Of a stretch of DNA of 64,000 nt, positions 37,414 to 46,512 are shown piece by piece (positions within the stretch are counted from its first letter, which is position 1; every line of letters begins with the position of its first letter). Under the pieces are notes generated by a model, which saw nothing but the letters and a program-made list of their open reading frames with translations, was not told the DNA's origin and did no database searches. The DNA lies in assembly GCA_965116165.1 (NCBI GenBank), contig OZ220484.1, positions 1,364,001 through 1,428,000 of the forward strand. The letters are read 5' to 3'. This DNA comes from Azophilus sp965116165. Its GTDB lineage: Bacteria > Pseudomonadota > Gammaproteobacteria > Pseudomonadales > Azotimanducaceae. A program made the position numbers and the translations under genes.

Positions 37414-37512
37414 GGAAGGTCTGAACAATTCGATAGAGCAGCATTTAACTAATCGTAAGCTACTGATTTTATTAAATCGGATGCCCCGACTACGGGGTTA
37501 ATCAGAGGTTCC
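37414..37512. repeat. Q-family MITE, complete copy (99 bp)
   Basis: Flanked by CTAG on both sides (37410-37413 and 37513-37516). Ends are imperfect inverted repeats: GGAAGGTCTGA at the left, complement of GGAACCTCTGA at the right. The terminus resembles the known IS5-group end GGAAGGTGCGA, and CTAG fits the IS5 target YTAR. No coding capacity. Confidence 0.75.
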
Positions 37513-37513
37513 C

Positions 37514-37644
37514 TAGTGTGCTGTCCGGCAAATTCGCTATAAAATAGTCACCGGCCTATAAAAAATAATTTCATTTAAAATCAATTATATACGATACATT
37601 ACACACAGGTCGAATAGTATGCGCATTTCCGGGACAGGACACTA
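37514..37644. repeat. R-family MITE, copy 1
   Basis: 131 bp with TA at both ends and about 24-bp inverted ends (TAGTGTGCTGTCCGGCAAAT at the left; complement TAGTGTCCTGTCCCGGAAAT at the right). Nearly identical to 50677-50808. TA targets with long inverted ends suggest an IS630/Tc1-type parent. Its first TA lies in the right CTAG of the neighbouring Q element. Together Q and R explain most of the 392-base gap before gloB. Confidence 0.8.
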
Positions 37645-37805
37645 GTGGGTATCGTATCAATTTGACTGTTCGGATTCCGCCGCGCCAAGACGCGCGCACC
37701 GTTCGGTTCGTGCAAATGTCGAACCGATACACCGCCCTTTCTATGGTCGATGGGCTGCCTGTACCATAAGTCGCCACGAAGGGTGGAAACGGCAAGGAGC
37801 ACCAA

Positions 37806-38600
37806 ATGATCGTCGAGCAAATCTGGACAGGCAATGCCTATCGCAACTTCAACTATCTCATCGCCTGTGGCGAAACCGGCGAAGCCCTGGCCGTCGATCC
37901 GCTCGACCACGAAAAATGTCTAGGGCGCGCCAAGGATAGGGGCTGGGAGATTACCCAGGTTCTCAACACCCACGAACACCTCGACCACACCGGCGGCAAC
38001 AACGCCGTCATTGCGGCCACCTCCGCCAAACTGCTAGCCCACGCCAACGCCGGCCCCAGCATTGACGGCATTGATGTGGGCTTGCGCGCCGGTGATGTGG
38101 TGCGCGTTGGCAAAGGCGTCGAATTGCTCGCCCTCGATACGCCCGGCCACACCATGAGCCACATTTGCCTGCTGTCGAAAACCGATACACCCGCGCTCTT
38201 TTCCGGCGATACGCTGTTCAATGCCGGGGCCGGAAACTGCCACCACGGCGGATACCCGGAGGAACTTTACAAAACCTTCGCCTCCCAACTCGACGAATTG
38301 CCGGACAACACCCTCGTCTACCCGGGCCACGACTACATCACCAGCAACCTCGAATTCACCCTCGACCGGGAGCCGGACAACGAGGCGGCCGCAAGTCTGC
38401 TCAAGGATTTGCAAGGCACCCACGATCCGGCCAATCCGCTGGTGACGACCATCGCCCTCGAGCGCGACATCAACACCTTCTTCCGCCTAAGAAGTCCGTC
38501 CGTGATTCGCAAGCTGAAGGAAACATTTCCCGAATTGGACGATGCCCCCTCGCCCGAAGCGATATTCCTGAAACTCAGGGAATTGCGCAACTCCTGGTAG
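37806..38600 (+). CDS. gloB: Hydroxyacylglutathione hydrolase (glyoxalase II)
   Basis: Metallo-beta-lactamase fold hydrolase, 264 residues, that splits S-lactoylglutathione in the methylglyoxal detoxification pathway. The binuclear metal site is NTHEHLDHTGGN (H-x-H-x-D-H), with further ligands in TPGHTMSH and FSGDTLF and in YPGHDYITSN. An AAGGAG Shine-Dalgarno sits 8 bases before the ATG. Length and C-terminal helical domain fit GloB. Confidence 0.93.
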   Translation: MIVEQIWTGNAYRNFNYLIACGETGEALAVDPLDHEKCLGRAKDRGWEITQVLNTHEHLDHTGGNNAVIAATSAKLLAHANAGPSIDGIDVGLRAGDVVRVGKGVELLALDTPGHTMSHICLLSKTDTPALFSGDTLFNAGAGNCHHGGYPEELYKTFASQLDELPDNTLVYPGHDYITSNLEFTLDREPDNEAAASLLKDLQGTHDPANPLVTTIALERDINTFFRLRSPSVIRKLKETFPELDDAPSPEAIFLKLRELRNSW

Positions 38601-38667
38601 GCGCTCGGCCCCACGCCAAGCGTTGCCGCAGTCGAGACCCGCTGTATGGAAATAGTCCCACGACCCG

Positions 38668-39783
38668 GTGTCCGGTTTGAAAGGCTCTCGATTGGGATCC
38701 GGTAAGAGTTTCATCGTCCTTGCGGCGCTGATCGTGATTACGGCCGGCCTGAAGGCGGCCGAGGATCTCGCGGTGCCGTTCCTGCTCGCCGCATTTATCG
38801 CCACCATCGGCGCGACACCCATGTTCTGGCTGGAGCGACACCGTGTGCCGGGGTGGCTCGCCATCACCATCGTGGTGGTGGCGATGGTGGGCATTCTGAT
38901 GGGTGTCGGCGCCCTGGCCGCGCAATCCGCGAGTACATTTACCCAAAAGCTGCCTTTCTACCAAGAGCGGCTAACCTCGCTGTACGAAGAGGCCATTGCC
39001 TGGCTCGGCGGCTACGGCATCGAACTTTCCCGGCAAATGTTGCTGGAGAATTTCAATCCCGGCCAAGCGCTCGCCATGGCCGGCAACACCCTGGCCGGGC
39101 TCGGCGGTGTGCTTTCCAACAGTTTCCTTATCCTGTTAACGGTGATTTTCATTCTGGCGGAGGCGTCGAGCTTTCCCCGCAAGCTGCGCGACATACTGCG
39201 CGATGCCGATCGCTCCATGCCCCACTTCGCCCGATTCGCCGAGAACGTGAATCGCTACATCGCCATTAAAACAACGGTGAGCCTGATCACGGGCCTCGCC
39301 ATAGCAGCGTACCTGGCGGTGCTCGGCGTGGACTTTCCCATCCTCTGGGGTCTGCTTGCCTTCCTGCTTAATTTCGTGCCGGCCATCGGCTCAATCATCG
39401 CCGCGGCCCCGGCCGTGTTGTTGGCACTGGTGCAAATCGGGCCCGGATATGCCCTTCTGACGGCAATGGGCTATGCGGTGGTCAACATTGGCATGGGCAA
39501 CATCGTCGAACCCCGTTTTATGGGGCGTGAACTGGGGCTATCGACCTTGGTCGTGTTCCTTTCCCTCGTGCTGTGGGGATGGGTGCTCGGGCCGGTGGGC
39601 ATGTTGCTTTCGGTACCGTTGACCATGACCGCGAAAATCGCCCTGGAAGCCAATCCCGCCACCGACTGGCTGGCACACCTGCTCGGTCCGGCGCAGCCAC
39701 CCCCACGCCAATCAAAACCCGGCGATTCGGAGCCACCTTCCCCGTCCCCCGTCGAAGAACCATGCCCGGACGCAAATGAATAG
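38668..39783 (+). CDS. AI-2E family transporter
   Basis: Membrane protein of 371 residues with about eight helices; the pattern of the family (TqsA/PerM/YdiK) is visible in ITTVS-like TTVSLITGLAIAAYL, FLLNFVPAIGSIIAAAPAVLLAL and MGNIVEPRFMGRELGLSTLVVFLSL. Family members export small molecules including autoinducer-2 or act as Na+/H+ antiporters. Start is a GTG; no strong Shine-Dalgarno. Followed by hisC 13 bases downstream. Confidence 0.85.
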   Translation: MSGLKGSRLGSGKSFIVLAALIVITAGLKAAEDLAVPFLLAAFIATIGATPMFWLERHRVPGWLAITIVVVAMVGILMGVGALAAQSASTFTQKLPFYQERLTSLYEEAIAWLGGYGIELSRQMLLENFNPGQALAMAGNTLAGLGGVLSNSFLILLTVIFILAEASSFPRKLRDILRDADRSMPHFARFAENVNRYIAIKTTVSLITGLAIAAYLAVLGVDFPILWGLLAFLLNFVPAIGSIIAAAPAVLLALVQIGPGYALLTAMGYAVVNIGMGNIVEPRFMGRELGLSTLVVFLSLVLWGWVLGPVGMLLSVPLTMTAKIALEANPATDWLAHLLGPAQPPPRQSKPGDSEPPSPSPVEEPCPDANE

Positions 39784-39796
39784 CCATTGATGTGAG

Positions 39797-40873
39797 ATGA
39801 CATACGAACGCAACAATATTCGCGGGATGCGGGGCTATGTCTGGGGCGAACAGCCGACCGACCGTCATGCCTGCAAACTGAATACCAACGAAAACCCCTA
39901 CCCGCCGAGCCCCGAGGTGCACAAAGCACTGGCCGCGTTCGATGCGGCGCAGTTGCGCACCTATCCGCAGCCAACCGCCGATACCCTGCGCGACGCGTTG
40001 GCGGATTATCATGGGCTCGCCCGCGACAATGTGGTCGTCACCAACGGCGGCGACGAAAGCTTGCGCCTGGCCATTACGACCTTTGTGGAACCGGGCTCGC
40101 CCCTGGGCACGGCACCGCCGAGTTATTCCCTGTATCCGGTGCTCGCACAAATCCACAATGCCCCCGTTACGGCTGTCGAGTTGACCGAGGCCTGGCTCCC
40201 GCCCGAGAACCTCGCCCGGCGCATGAACGCGGCGGGTGCGCGGTTGGTCTGCCTGCCAAATCCCAATGCGCCGTCGGGCAGCCTATTTGGCGTCGAAACC
40301 ATCCGCGCATTGGCGGAAGAACTCGAGGGTGTGTTGTTAATCGACGAAGCCTATGTCGATTTCGTCGATCCCAAGTTGCAATACGGCACCGCCGGCCTCA
40401 TCGCGGATATCGACAATCTGCTGGTTTTGCGCAGTTTCTCCAAGGGCTACAGCCTTGCCGGGTTGCGGCTCGGCTATCTCCTCGGCCACGCGGGGCTGAT
40501 CGGGCCGATGGTTACCAAGACACGGGACAGCTACAACACCAACACCCTTGGCCAAGTCCTGGCGCTGGCCGCCTTGCAAGACCGGGATTATGCTGAGCGC
40601 ACCTGGGCCAAAGTAAGAGGCGAACGGCGGCGCATGGCCGCGGAGCTTGCCGGCCTTGGATTTTCGACGCCGGTATCGCAAGCCAACTTTCTGCTGGCAC
40701 AGGTGCCGGGCAACTCTCGATTAACGGCCCGGGAAATTTATCTGGCCCTTGGGAAGCGGGGCATTCTAGTCCGCTATTTCGACCCGCCGCGACTCAGGGA
40801 CAAGCTGCGCATCACCATCGGCACACCCGAGCAAAATGTCCGGCTCGCCACCGAACTCGGAGCACTCATTTAG
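39797..40873 (+). CDS. hisC: Histidinol-phosphate aminotransferase
   Basis: PLP enzyme of fold type I, 358 residues, for histidine biosynthesis. N-terminal LNTNENPYPPSPEV is the HisC signature; LPNPNAPSG, LLIDEAYVDFVD and the PLP-binding Lys in SFSKGYSLAGLRLGY follow, with the C-terminal Arg in LRITIGTPEQN that holds the phosphate/carboxylate. No other his gene is present locally. It is tightly followed by the rhomboid gene. Confidence 0.9.
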   Translation: MTYERNNIRGMRGYVWGEQPTDRHACKLNTNENPYPPSPEVHKALAAFDAAQLRTYPQPTADTLRDALADYHGLARDNVVVTNGGDESLRLAITTFVEPGSPLGTAPPSYSLYPVLAQIHNAPVTAVELTEAWLPPENLARRMNAAGARLVCLPNPNAPSGSLFGVETIRALAEELEGVLLIDEAYVDFVDPKLQYGTAGLIADIDNLLVLRSFSKGYSLAGLRLGYLLGHAGLIGPMVTKTRDSYNTNTLGQVLALAALQDRDYAERTWAKVRGERRRMAAELAGLGFSTPVSQANFLLAQVPGNSRLTAREIYLALGKRGILVRYFDPPRLRDKLRITIGTPEQNVRLATELGALI

Positions 40874-40883
40874 GACTATTTCG

Positions 40884-41642
40884 ATGTTTCCACTGCGAGA
40901 TGAAAATCCAAGGGTCCGCACACCGGTCGCCGTAATTGCTCTCATCACCCTGAACGGCCTCATCTGGCTGCTCGTGCAAGGCCTTGGCGGCGACCACGCG
41001 ATGGCGGAATCCCTTTGCCTCTATGGTTTGGTGCCCGGTGATCTGCTCGGTAATCTGGATACGGACCATGTGATCGCCGTCGGCAACAATTGGATGTGCC
41101 GTCTGGACGGGCCCAACCCGGAAACGGTGCTCACATCCATGTTCATGCACGGCGGCTGGTTCCACATCCTAGGCAACATGTGGTTTCTGTGGGTGTTCGG
41201 CGACAACATCGAAGATGTGATGGGCCCGGGACGGTTCATCGCCTTCTATCTGCTGTGCGGCGCGGCGGCGGCATTCGCGCAGATCGCCACCGATCCATCG
41301 AGCGACATTCCCATGGTGGGCGCATCCGGCGCCATTGGTGGCGTGATGGGAGCCTATGCGCTGCTCTACCCGCGCGCCCACATACACACGCTGATATTTC
41401 TAGGCTTCTACATCACCACCATCGCGGTACCGGCCATCTTCATGCTGGGCTATTGGTTTCTCATCCAAATTGTCGGCGGGTTGCCCGGCCTCGGTGGCTC
41501 CGGTGGTGGCGTTGCCTTCTGGGCACACATCGGCGGATTTGTCGCGGGCCTTGTACTTGTGAAATTCTTCAAGCGCGACAACTACCTGCAAGCACATCGC
41601 AACCAGACGCCGCATCGAACCTCGCGGCATCGGTGGTTTTGA
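40884..41642 (+). CDS. Rhomboid family intramembrane serine protease
   Basis: Inner-membrane protease of about 252 residues with six to seven helices. The L1 region HGGWFHILGNMWFLWVFGDNIED, catalytic Ser in GASGAIGGVMGAY and catalytic His in AHIGGFVAG are all present. I use the ATG at 40884 rather than an upstream start inside hisC; it lies 11 bases after the hisC stop. The Gly/Ser-rich loop GGLPGLGGSGGG before the last helix is a family feature. Substrate unknown. Confidence 0.92.
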   Translation: MFPLRDENPRVRTPVAVIALITLNGLIWLLVQGLGGDHAMAESLCLYGLVPGDLLGNLDTDHVIAVGNNWMCRLDGPNPETVLTSMFMHGGWFHILGNMWFLWVFGDNIEDVMGPGRFIAFYLLCGAAAAFAQIATDPSSDIPMVGASGAIGGVMGAYALLYPRAHIHTLIFLGFYITTIAVPAIFMLGYWFLIQIVGGLPGLGGSGGGVAFWAHIGGFVAGLVLVKFFKRDNYLQAHRNQTPHRTSRHRWF

Positions 41643-41717
41643 ATTGCCAATCGGAGCCGTTTCGGCCAAGCTGCACAACATATTGCATCGTGGGTTACAG
41701 ACCCTTTGGAATCAACC

Positions 41718-42623
41718 ATGTCCAATCGAATGCCGGCGGTCAGCCTAGCCGCCGTTCCCGGGCGACGCGAAAAAACACTGCAAATCGCGGAAGAAATCGA
41801 AAGGCGCGGATTCTCCGGGATATACGGTCCGAGCCTCGGCGACAGCTTGTCGCTGTGTCTCGCCATCGCCCTGCGAACACGCACGGTACCATTCGGCACG
41901 GCGATCACGCCAATCTACACCCGTCACGTCACTGATTTCGCGCAAACCGCCTCTTTCATCCACGAGATATCGAACGGCCGGTTTCGTTTTGGCGTCGGCG
42001 TCAGCCATGCGCCGGTGATGGACCGACTTGGTGTCGGGCGGGGGAAGCCACTGGCCGACATCCGCAAGTTTGTGACCGACCTAAAAGCGGTTCCTCGCGC
42101 CGGGGAACTGCCCCCCATCATTCTCGCCACGTTGCGCGACAAAATGATCCAACTTGCCGAAGAAATTGCGCAGGGGATGGTGTTCGCCAACGGCGCGCGC
42201 TCGCACATGGCGGCCTCCCTTCAGAACCTGGGCGACAGCACCCGGAAAAGCGAGAATTTTTTCATCGGCAACATGATTCCCACCTGTATCAGCGACGACG
42301 AAGCCGCGGCCATGGCCGTGAATCGGCGTACCCTGACCTCCTACGCCTACCTGCCGAACTATCGCAACTACTGGCGAGAAGCCGGATACGAAGAAGAGAT
42401 GGCCGGTGTTGAAGCGGCACTGGCGGAGGGCCGCCGTGATGATGTGGCCGCCTGCCTTTCCGACCGCTGGCTTACCGACACCACGCTGTTCGGTTCCGCG
42501 GGCAAAGTACGCGATGGCATTGAGGCCTGGTTCGATGCCGGGGTGAAGACGCCTATTATCGTGCCCTCCTCCGCATCCGGTGGCCAAATACGGGCGCTGG
42601 CGGAGTTTTTCGCGATATGGTAG
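41718..42623 (+). CDS. LLM class flavin-dependent oxidoreductase
   Basis: TIM-barrel enzyme of the luciferase-like monooxygenase superfamily, 301 residues, close to F420/FMN-dependent members: GTAITPIYTRHVTDFAQTASFIHEISNGRFRFGVGVSHAP shows the usual TPI and G-x-G-x-S pattern. No catalytic assignment is possible. A TTG 12 bases earlier is also in frame; the ATG is better. Such genes frequently accompany acyl-CoA metabolism in marine proteobacteria. Confidence 0.82.
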   Translation: MSNRMPAVSLAAVPGRREKTLQIAEEIERRGFSGIYGPSLGDSLSLCLAIALRTRTVPFGTAITPIYTRHVTDFAQTASFIHEISNGRFRFGVGVSHAPVMDRLGVGRGKPLADIRKFVTDLKAVPRAGELPPIILATLRDKMIQLAEEIAQGMVFANGARSHMAASLQNLGDSTRKSENFFIGNMIPTCISDDEAAAMAVNRRTLTSYAYLPNYRNYWREAGYEEEMAGVEAALAEGRRDDVAACLSDRWLTDTTLFGSAGKVRDGIEAWFDAGVKTPIIVPSSASGGQIRALAEFFAIW

Positions 42624-42702
42624 CCAGCCGCTCATTTTTCCACGAACACCCCCGTCACACGCGGCATCGCCAACCCACAACTTGCGGGTCATTGCGCCCG
42701 CT

Positions 42703-43191
42703 ATGAGACTCTGGCTGATTCGCCACGCCAAATCGTCCTGGCCGCGGCCGGCAATACCGGATTTTCGCCGACGGTTGAACCAACGCGGCCAACGTGATGG
42801 GCCAAGGGTAAAAGATTGGTTGGTCAAACAAGCCTTCCCGCCCACCTGGATTTGGACCAGCGACGCGACCCGGGCACTGCAAACCTGCGAATTCGTCCGC
42901 GATGCCCTGGCGGATGCGGAGGTGAGGCCGGATAACCGGCTCTATGGAGCAAACCCCGAAACCATTCTCGATGTGGTGCGGGAAACGCCCGCCGAGATCG
43001 AATCTGTGGCGGTGGTTGCCCACAATCCCGGCATCACGGATTGCGTCAACCTACTTGCCGGGGAACGGGTGATCGACAACATGCCCACCTTCGGTATCGC
43101 CCGGCTGCAATGGTTCGGTGGTCTGGAGAATCTGGCGTTTGGCAACGCCATGCCGGAAATCCTGATCGCGCCACGCATGCTCACTAAATAG
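42703..43191 (+). CDS. SixA-like histidine phosphatase
   Basis: Small histidine phosphatase (about 162 residues) with the catalytic RHAKSSW (R-H-G-like) at residues 7-13, RAxxT-like TRALQT, and the second His in VVAHNPGITD. This matches SixA, a phosphohistidine phosphatase acting on ArcB or the PTS in E. coli. The ATG at 42703 gives the canonical MRLWLIRHAKS start. Family-level assignment is secure; the partner is unknown. Confidence 0.85.
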   Translation: MRLWLIRHAKSSWPRPAIPDFRRRLNQRGQRDGPRVKDWLVKQAFPPTWIWTSDATRALQTCEFVRDALADAEVRPDNRLYGANPETILDVVRETPAEIESVAVVAHNPGITDCVNLLAGERVIDNMPTFGIARLQWFGGLENLAFGNAMPEILIAPRMLTK

Positions 43192-43235
43192 GCGAGCTGT
43201 CGCGCATTGACAACAATTGGGAAAGCCGTTGATTT

Positions 43236-43284
43236 TGGGAACTATACTGTATAGTGGCATACCAACTTAATGCATATAAGTTCC
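43236..43284. repeat. P-family deletion derivative (about 49 bp)
   Basis: GGGAACTATACTG…GCATATAAGTTCC keeps only the ends of the P element. It is flanked by TTGATTT at 43229-43235 and at 43285-43291, the latter shared with the full P copy that follows. Confidence 0.65.
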
Positions 43285-43291
43285 TTGATTT

Positions 43292-43392
43292 GGGGACTTA
43301 TATACATGGGTTGAGATACCGCTATATGTCGAGGATTTAACCGTTGGAGGCTACCATATGTGGGCCTCGGTCAACCCATCGATATAATTCCC
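43292..43392. repeat. P-family MITE, copy 2
   Basis: 101 bp starting GGGGACTTATATACATG and ending ATATAATTCCC, flanked by TTGATTT at 43285-43291 and 43393-43399. Located just before the PNPOx-like gene; an in-frame extension of that gene into the element is not used. Confidence 0.85.
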
Positions 43393-43406
43393 TTGATTTG
43401 AGTGAC

Positions 43407-43970
43407 ATGGATCCCCTGCGTTGGCTGGAAAATGACCGGGCCCGCGCCCACGAATCACAGGATGCGCACGCCAATCTTTGCGCATTGGCAACGGTCGATT
43501 CGCACAACCAGCCGCAGATGCGGACCCTGGTGCTGCGAGACCTTGATGATCGGCTGGCGATCTTCGTGAATGCCACGAGCCCCAAGTGGCCGGCAATGGA
43601 TCGCGTGGCGGTCATGGTGTACCTTGCATCGCTTGGTGTTCAGTATCGCCTGAACTGCGACACCGAGCCGATGCCCGCAGCGACGGTCAAACAACATTGG
43701 CAACTTCGTCCGGCTATTCCAAAGCGCTTGGATTGGTTATACGAACGGCACAATCAAAGTTCGGAATTGGCGTCTCGCGAGCAACTGCTGGCCGCGCTTG
43801 CGGCGGTGTCCGTACCGACGCCGCTGGTCGCGCCGGAATCGGCCCGCGGGCTGTACTTGAAACCCCATCGAATCGAACGGTTGAACGTGAATCACGCCAA
43901 CGGTGTTCACGACCGTCGCCGTTGGCAACTGATGGATGGAAGATGGCACGAGCATGTGCTGGTGCCTTAA
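43407..43970 (+). CDS. Pyridoxamine 5'-phosphate oxidase-like protein
   Basis: FMN-binding split-barrel protein of about 187 residues. N-terminal CALATVDSHNQPQMRTLVLRD matches the PNPOx fold, and the C-terminal RLNVNHANGVHDRRRW matches the PNPOx dimerisation domain. It is shorter than PdxH and lacks several PdxH substrate residues by eye, so a general FMN-dependent oxidoreductase is as likely as true PdxH. The stop overlaps the metR-like gene's end by 4 bases (convergent). Confidence 0.78.
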   Translation: MDPLRWLENDRARAHESQDAHANLCALATVDSHNQPQMRTLVLRDLDDRLAIFVNATSPKWPAMDRVAVMVYLASLGVQYRLNCDTEPMPAATVKQHWQLRPAIPKRLDWLYERHNQSSELASREQLLAALAAVSVPTPLVAPESARGLYLKPHRIERLNVNHANGVHDRRRWQLMDGRWHEHVLVP

Positions 43971-44902
43971 TCTCCCTCAATCTCCGCCGTGACAATGCCC
44001 ACTAGATTGCCGAAACAGATTTTCTTGGTTGTTTCGACGAACCCCATCAGGAAGGGTGCGTCGGCCTGGTCGGCGCGCACCGCCGCATAAAGCGTCGGCC
44101 AAACACCCTCTTCACCCAAAGACGTCACCACAACATAGTTGCGCTCCCGATATTCATGCAGCGCCCAGTTGGGCAGGCACGCCACGCCCTTGCCACTGGC
44201 GACAAGCTGAATCATCATCGTCGTCAGTTCCGCTTGTCGCACATCCTCCGGCTCAATGGCGCTCGGTGTCAGGAATTGGGAGAACACATCAAGGCGGCTG
44301 CGGTCCACCGGATAGGCAATCAGCGTTTCCGACGCCAAATCTTCCGGTTCGATCCATTCCTTGCCGGCCATCCAATGGCTCTTCGAAACCGCAAGCTGAG
44401 CTTCGTAGCTGAAAAGCGGGAAGTAGTGGAGGTCTAAATCCGCCATCGGATCCGCTGTAATCACCATATCCAGGTCGCCGCGGATGAGCGCCGGAAGGGG
44501 GTCGAAGTGGAATCCGCTTGCTATGTCCAAGTCCACCTCGGGCCACTCGTCCCGGTAGACGGCGATGGCGGGCAGTAACCAGTCGAAACAGCTATGGCAT
44601 TCGATGGCCATCACCAACCGCCCGGATTCGCCGCCAGCCAATTTCGCAACATCAAGTTCCGCCGCATGCACCAGCGGAAGCACTTGGTCGGCGAGCTTGA
44701 TAAGCCGGCCGCCGGCACTGGTAAAGCGCACCGGTCGGGTCTTGCGCATGAATAGGCTGCACCCGATACGGCCCTCGAGATCCTTGATTTGATGGGACAG
44801 CGCCGATTGGGTGAGGGAGACCCGCTCCGCTGCCTCCACCAAGCTATCGGTATCCCGCAGGGCGCTTAATGTTCGAAGATGGCGCAGTTCGACAAGCGAC
44901 AT
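43967..44902 (-). CDS. metR: LysR family regulator, MetR-like
   Basis: LysR-type regulator of 311 residues. The N-terminal winged helix-turn-helix (LRTLSALRDTDSLVEAAERVSLTQSALSHQIKDLE) is typical. The effector domain begins with AIECHSCFDWLLPAI, which is characteristic of MetR, the homocysteine-responsive activator of met genes. No met biosynthetic gene is adjacent, but a Cys/Met PLP enzyme lies at 51962-53191. The name is a family inference. Confidence 0.8.
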   Translation of the reverse strand: MSLVELRHLRTLSALRDTDSLVEAAERVSLTQSALSHQIKDLEGRIGCSLFMRKTRPVRFTSAGGRLIKLADQVLPLVHAAELDVAKLAGGESGRLVMAIECHSCFDWLLPAIAVYRDEWPEVDLDIASGFHFDPLPALIRGDLDMVITADPMADLDLHYFPLFSYEAQLAVSKSHWMAGKEWIEPEDLASETLIAYPVDRSRLDVFSQFLTPSAIEPEDVRQAELTTMMIQLVASGKGVACLPNWALHEYRERNYVVVTSLGEEGVWPTLYAAVRADQADAPFLMGFVETTKKICFGNLVGIVTAEIEGD

Positions 44903-44932
44903 GAGCAGTGTTTAATTTCCAGCCTCATTAAT

Positions 44933-44943
44933 ATGAATTTCAT
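44933..44943. promoter_or_regulatory. Palindrome ATGAATTTCAT upstream of metR-like gene
   Basis: A perfect inverted repeat (ATGAA-T-TTCAT) 30 bases upstream of the metR-like start. It contains TGAA and TTCA halves as in MetR boxes, but the spacing is 1 instead of 5, so an operator role is tentative. Confidence 0.25.
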
Positions 44944-44987
44944 GCCCCATATCACACCAAGCCGCTCATCGAGTTCGCGCATACGGA

Positions 44988-45170
44988 TTAGCCAACAAGT
45001 GCGAAAATCACAAAGAAGATGATCGGCAGCCCCAAAAAGTAGTAAGCGCCCAGATTGAGCAGTTCATTGACTTGACTGTCTTCGCTAAGCCGCAAGCGAG
45101 CCCCGAAGGTCAGCCAGACAGCACCCGCGGCCAACAACGTGACCACCAGCGTCAAAACGGCGGCGGCCAT
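44988..45170 (-). CDS. Small two-helix membrane protein
   Basis: A 60-residue hydrophobic protein with two predicted membrane helices (about 3-20 and 40-58) separated by a polar loop RLRLSEDSQVNELLN. No family recognised. It has an ATG start and is read in the same direction as the metR-like gene. Could be a real small membrane protein or a remnant. Confidence 0.5.
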   Translation of the reverse strand: MAAAVLTLVVTLLAAGAVWLTFGARLRLSEDSQVNELLNLGAYYFLGLPIIFFVIFALVG

Positions 45171-45301
45171 GTCCCATCATTTAAGCCCGCCTCAGGCTGA
45201 TCGACGAACTTTCGCGTCCATTCGAGAAAGCTGGCTGGGGGTTGCCGCATGATCACGCCTCCTTGGCCGTTCAACACGAATATGGACGGTTTTAGAGTCC
45301 C

Positions 45302-46174
45302 CTAAACGGTACCGAGGTCAAGCATGCCGCGCGGCTTGGCCCCCGCCAAGTTGGAAATCGCCTCGAAATTGGCACCGATATCCTCGGCCGTCGCCTCAGT
45401 GCCCAGCTCGACGCCGGGGCTTTCGACAATGCAGGCGATGGAGAACTGGCCACCCTGGGCCTGCAGAACCATGCCGTTGGGCGCATCCTCGGAGCAGAGA
45501 AAAACGACCCCTGGGGCCACCAATTCCGGGCCTAATCTCTTCAGTGTTTCCTCGGGCATCAGGTTCTCGGTCATCCGCGTGGCCGCAACCGGCGCAATGG
45601 TATTCGTGCGGATGTTGTATTTCGCACCTTCAATTTTCAGGGTGAGCATCAATCCCACCAGACCCAGTTTCGCGGCACCGTAATTCGCCTGGCCAAAATT
45701 GCCGTACAGGCCGGTGGGTGAAGTCGTCACAACAATGCGACCATAATTTTGTTCCCGCATGATCGGCCAGGCCGCGCGGGTCACATTCACCGAACCCATA
45801 AGGTGCACATCGAGCACCGCCTGAAAGTCGTCCAGCCCCATCTTCGCAAAAGACTTGTCGCGCAGTATACCGGCGTTGTTGATAACGATGTCCACCCGGC
45901 CCCAGGCATCCATGGCATCCTTCACCATGCTTTCCGCACCGGCCCGGTCGCTGACGGAGCCGCCATTGGCAATGGCTTCGCCACCCGCCGCCCCAATCTC
46001 CGCCACCACGGCAGTGGCCGCGGCGGAACCCCCACCGGTGCCGTCCATCGCACCGCCGAGGTCGTTGACGAGCACCTTGCAACCGCGCCGCGCCAGTTCC
46101 AGCGCGTAGCATCTCCCAAGGCCCCCACCGGCACCGGTGACGATGGCGGTTCTTCCATCAAACGAATAGGTCAT
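45302..46174 (-). CDS. SDR family oxidoreductase (multifunctional-enzyme type)
   Basis: Short-chain dehydrogenase of 290 residues. Cofactor motif TGAGGGLG, NNAG, and the catalytic YGAAK with upstream Ser/Thr (TTSPTGLYG) are clear. The extended N-terminal segment LVNDLGGAMDGTGGGSAAAT is typical of the hydroxyacyl-CoA dehydrogenase domain of peroxisomal multifunctional enzyme 2 (17-beta-HSD type 4) and bacterial relatives, so a role in acyl-CoA oxidation is likely. Confidence 0.85.
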   Translation of the reverse strand: MTYSFDGRTAIVTGAGGGLGRCYALELARRGCKVLVNDLGGAMDGTGGGSAAATAVVAEIGAAGGEAIANGGSVSDRAGAESMVKDAMDAWGRVDIVINNAGILRDKSFAKMGLDDFQAVLDVHLMGSVNVTRAAWPIMREQNYGRIVVTTSPTGLYGNFGQANYGAAKLGLVGLMLTLKIEGAKYNIRTNTIAPVAATRMTENLMPEETLKRLGPELVAPGVVFLCSEDAPNGMVLQAQGGQFSIACIVESPGVELGTEATAEDIGANFEAISNLAGAKPRGMLDLGTV

Positions 46175-46403
46175 CTCAAGTTTCTCCGCAAAGCGGCATA
46201 GCTTACTCCAAATGATAAAGCACTAGCAGTCCGCGCCGCATAACACTCGCGGGCATGCGTAACCAAAATTTGGGAATCATATGGATGACTATGCGGAAGG
46301 TGGCGGGCTGGGCGGATGATGCGGACTTTGACCTCCCGGGCATCGCCGTCCCCCGCGACGCATTGCCGGCTCGGCGGAATCCGAAAAGTCAAACCGATGG
46401 ATC

Positions 46404-46511
46404 ACCAATCCAGCCCACTCGCTGCGGACCGGGACAGCGGACCGGCCGGTGGAGAACTTCTTCCACACCTCGCCACCAATACAGCCCACCCGCCGTGGAC
46501 CGGGATAGCGG
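46404..46511. repeat. Two 37-bp direct repeats after exbD
   Basis: 46404-46440 and 46475-46511 match at 32 of 37 positions (both contain ACCAAT, CAGCCCAC, GGACCGGGA). They are directly downstream of the last exbD on its strand. The remaining bases of the 46175-46512 gap show nothing recognisable. Confidence 0.55.
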
Positions 46512-46512
46512 C

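Noticed and set aside
44933..44943. MetR box proper
   Set aside because: Half-sites TGAA/TTCA are present but the 1-base spacing does not fit the known 5-base spacing; kept only as a low-confidence palindrome.
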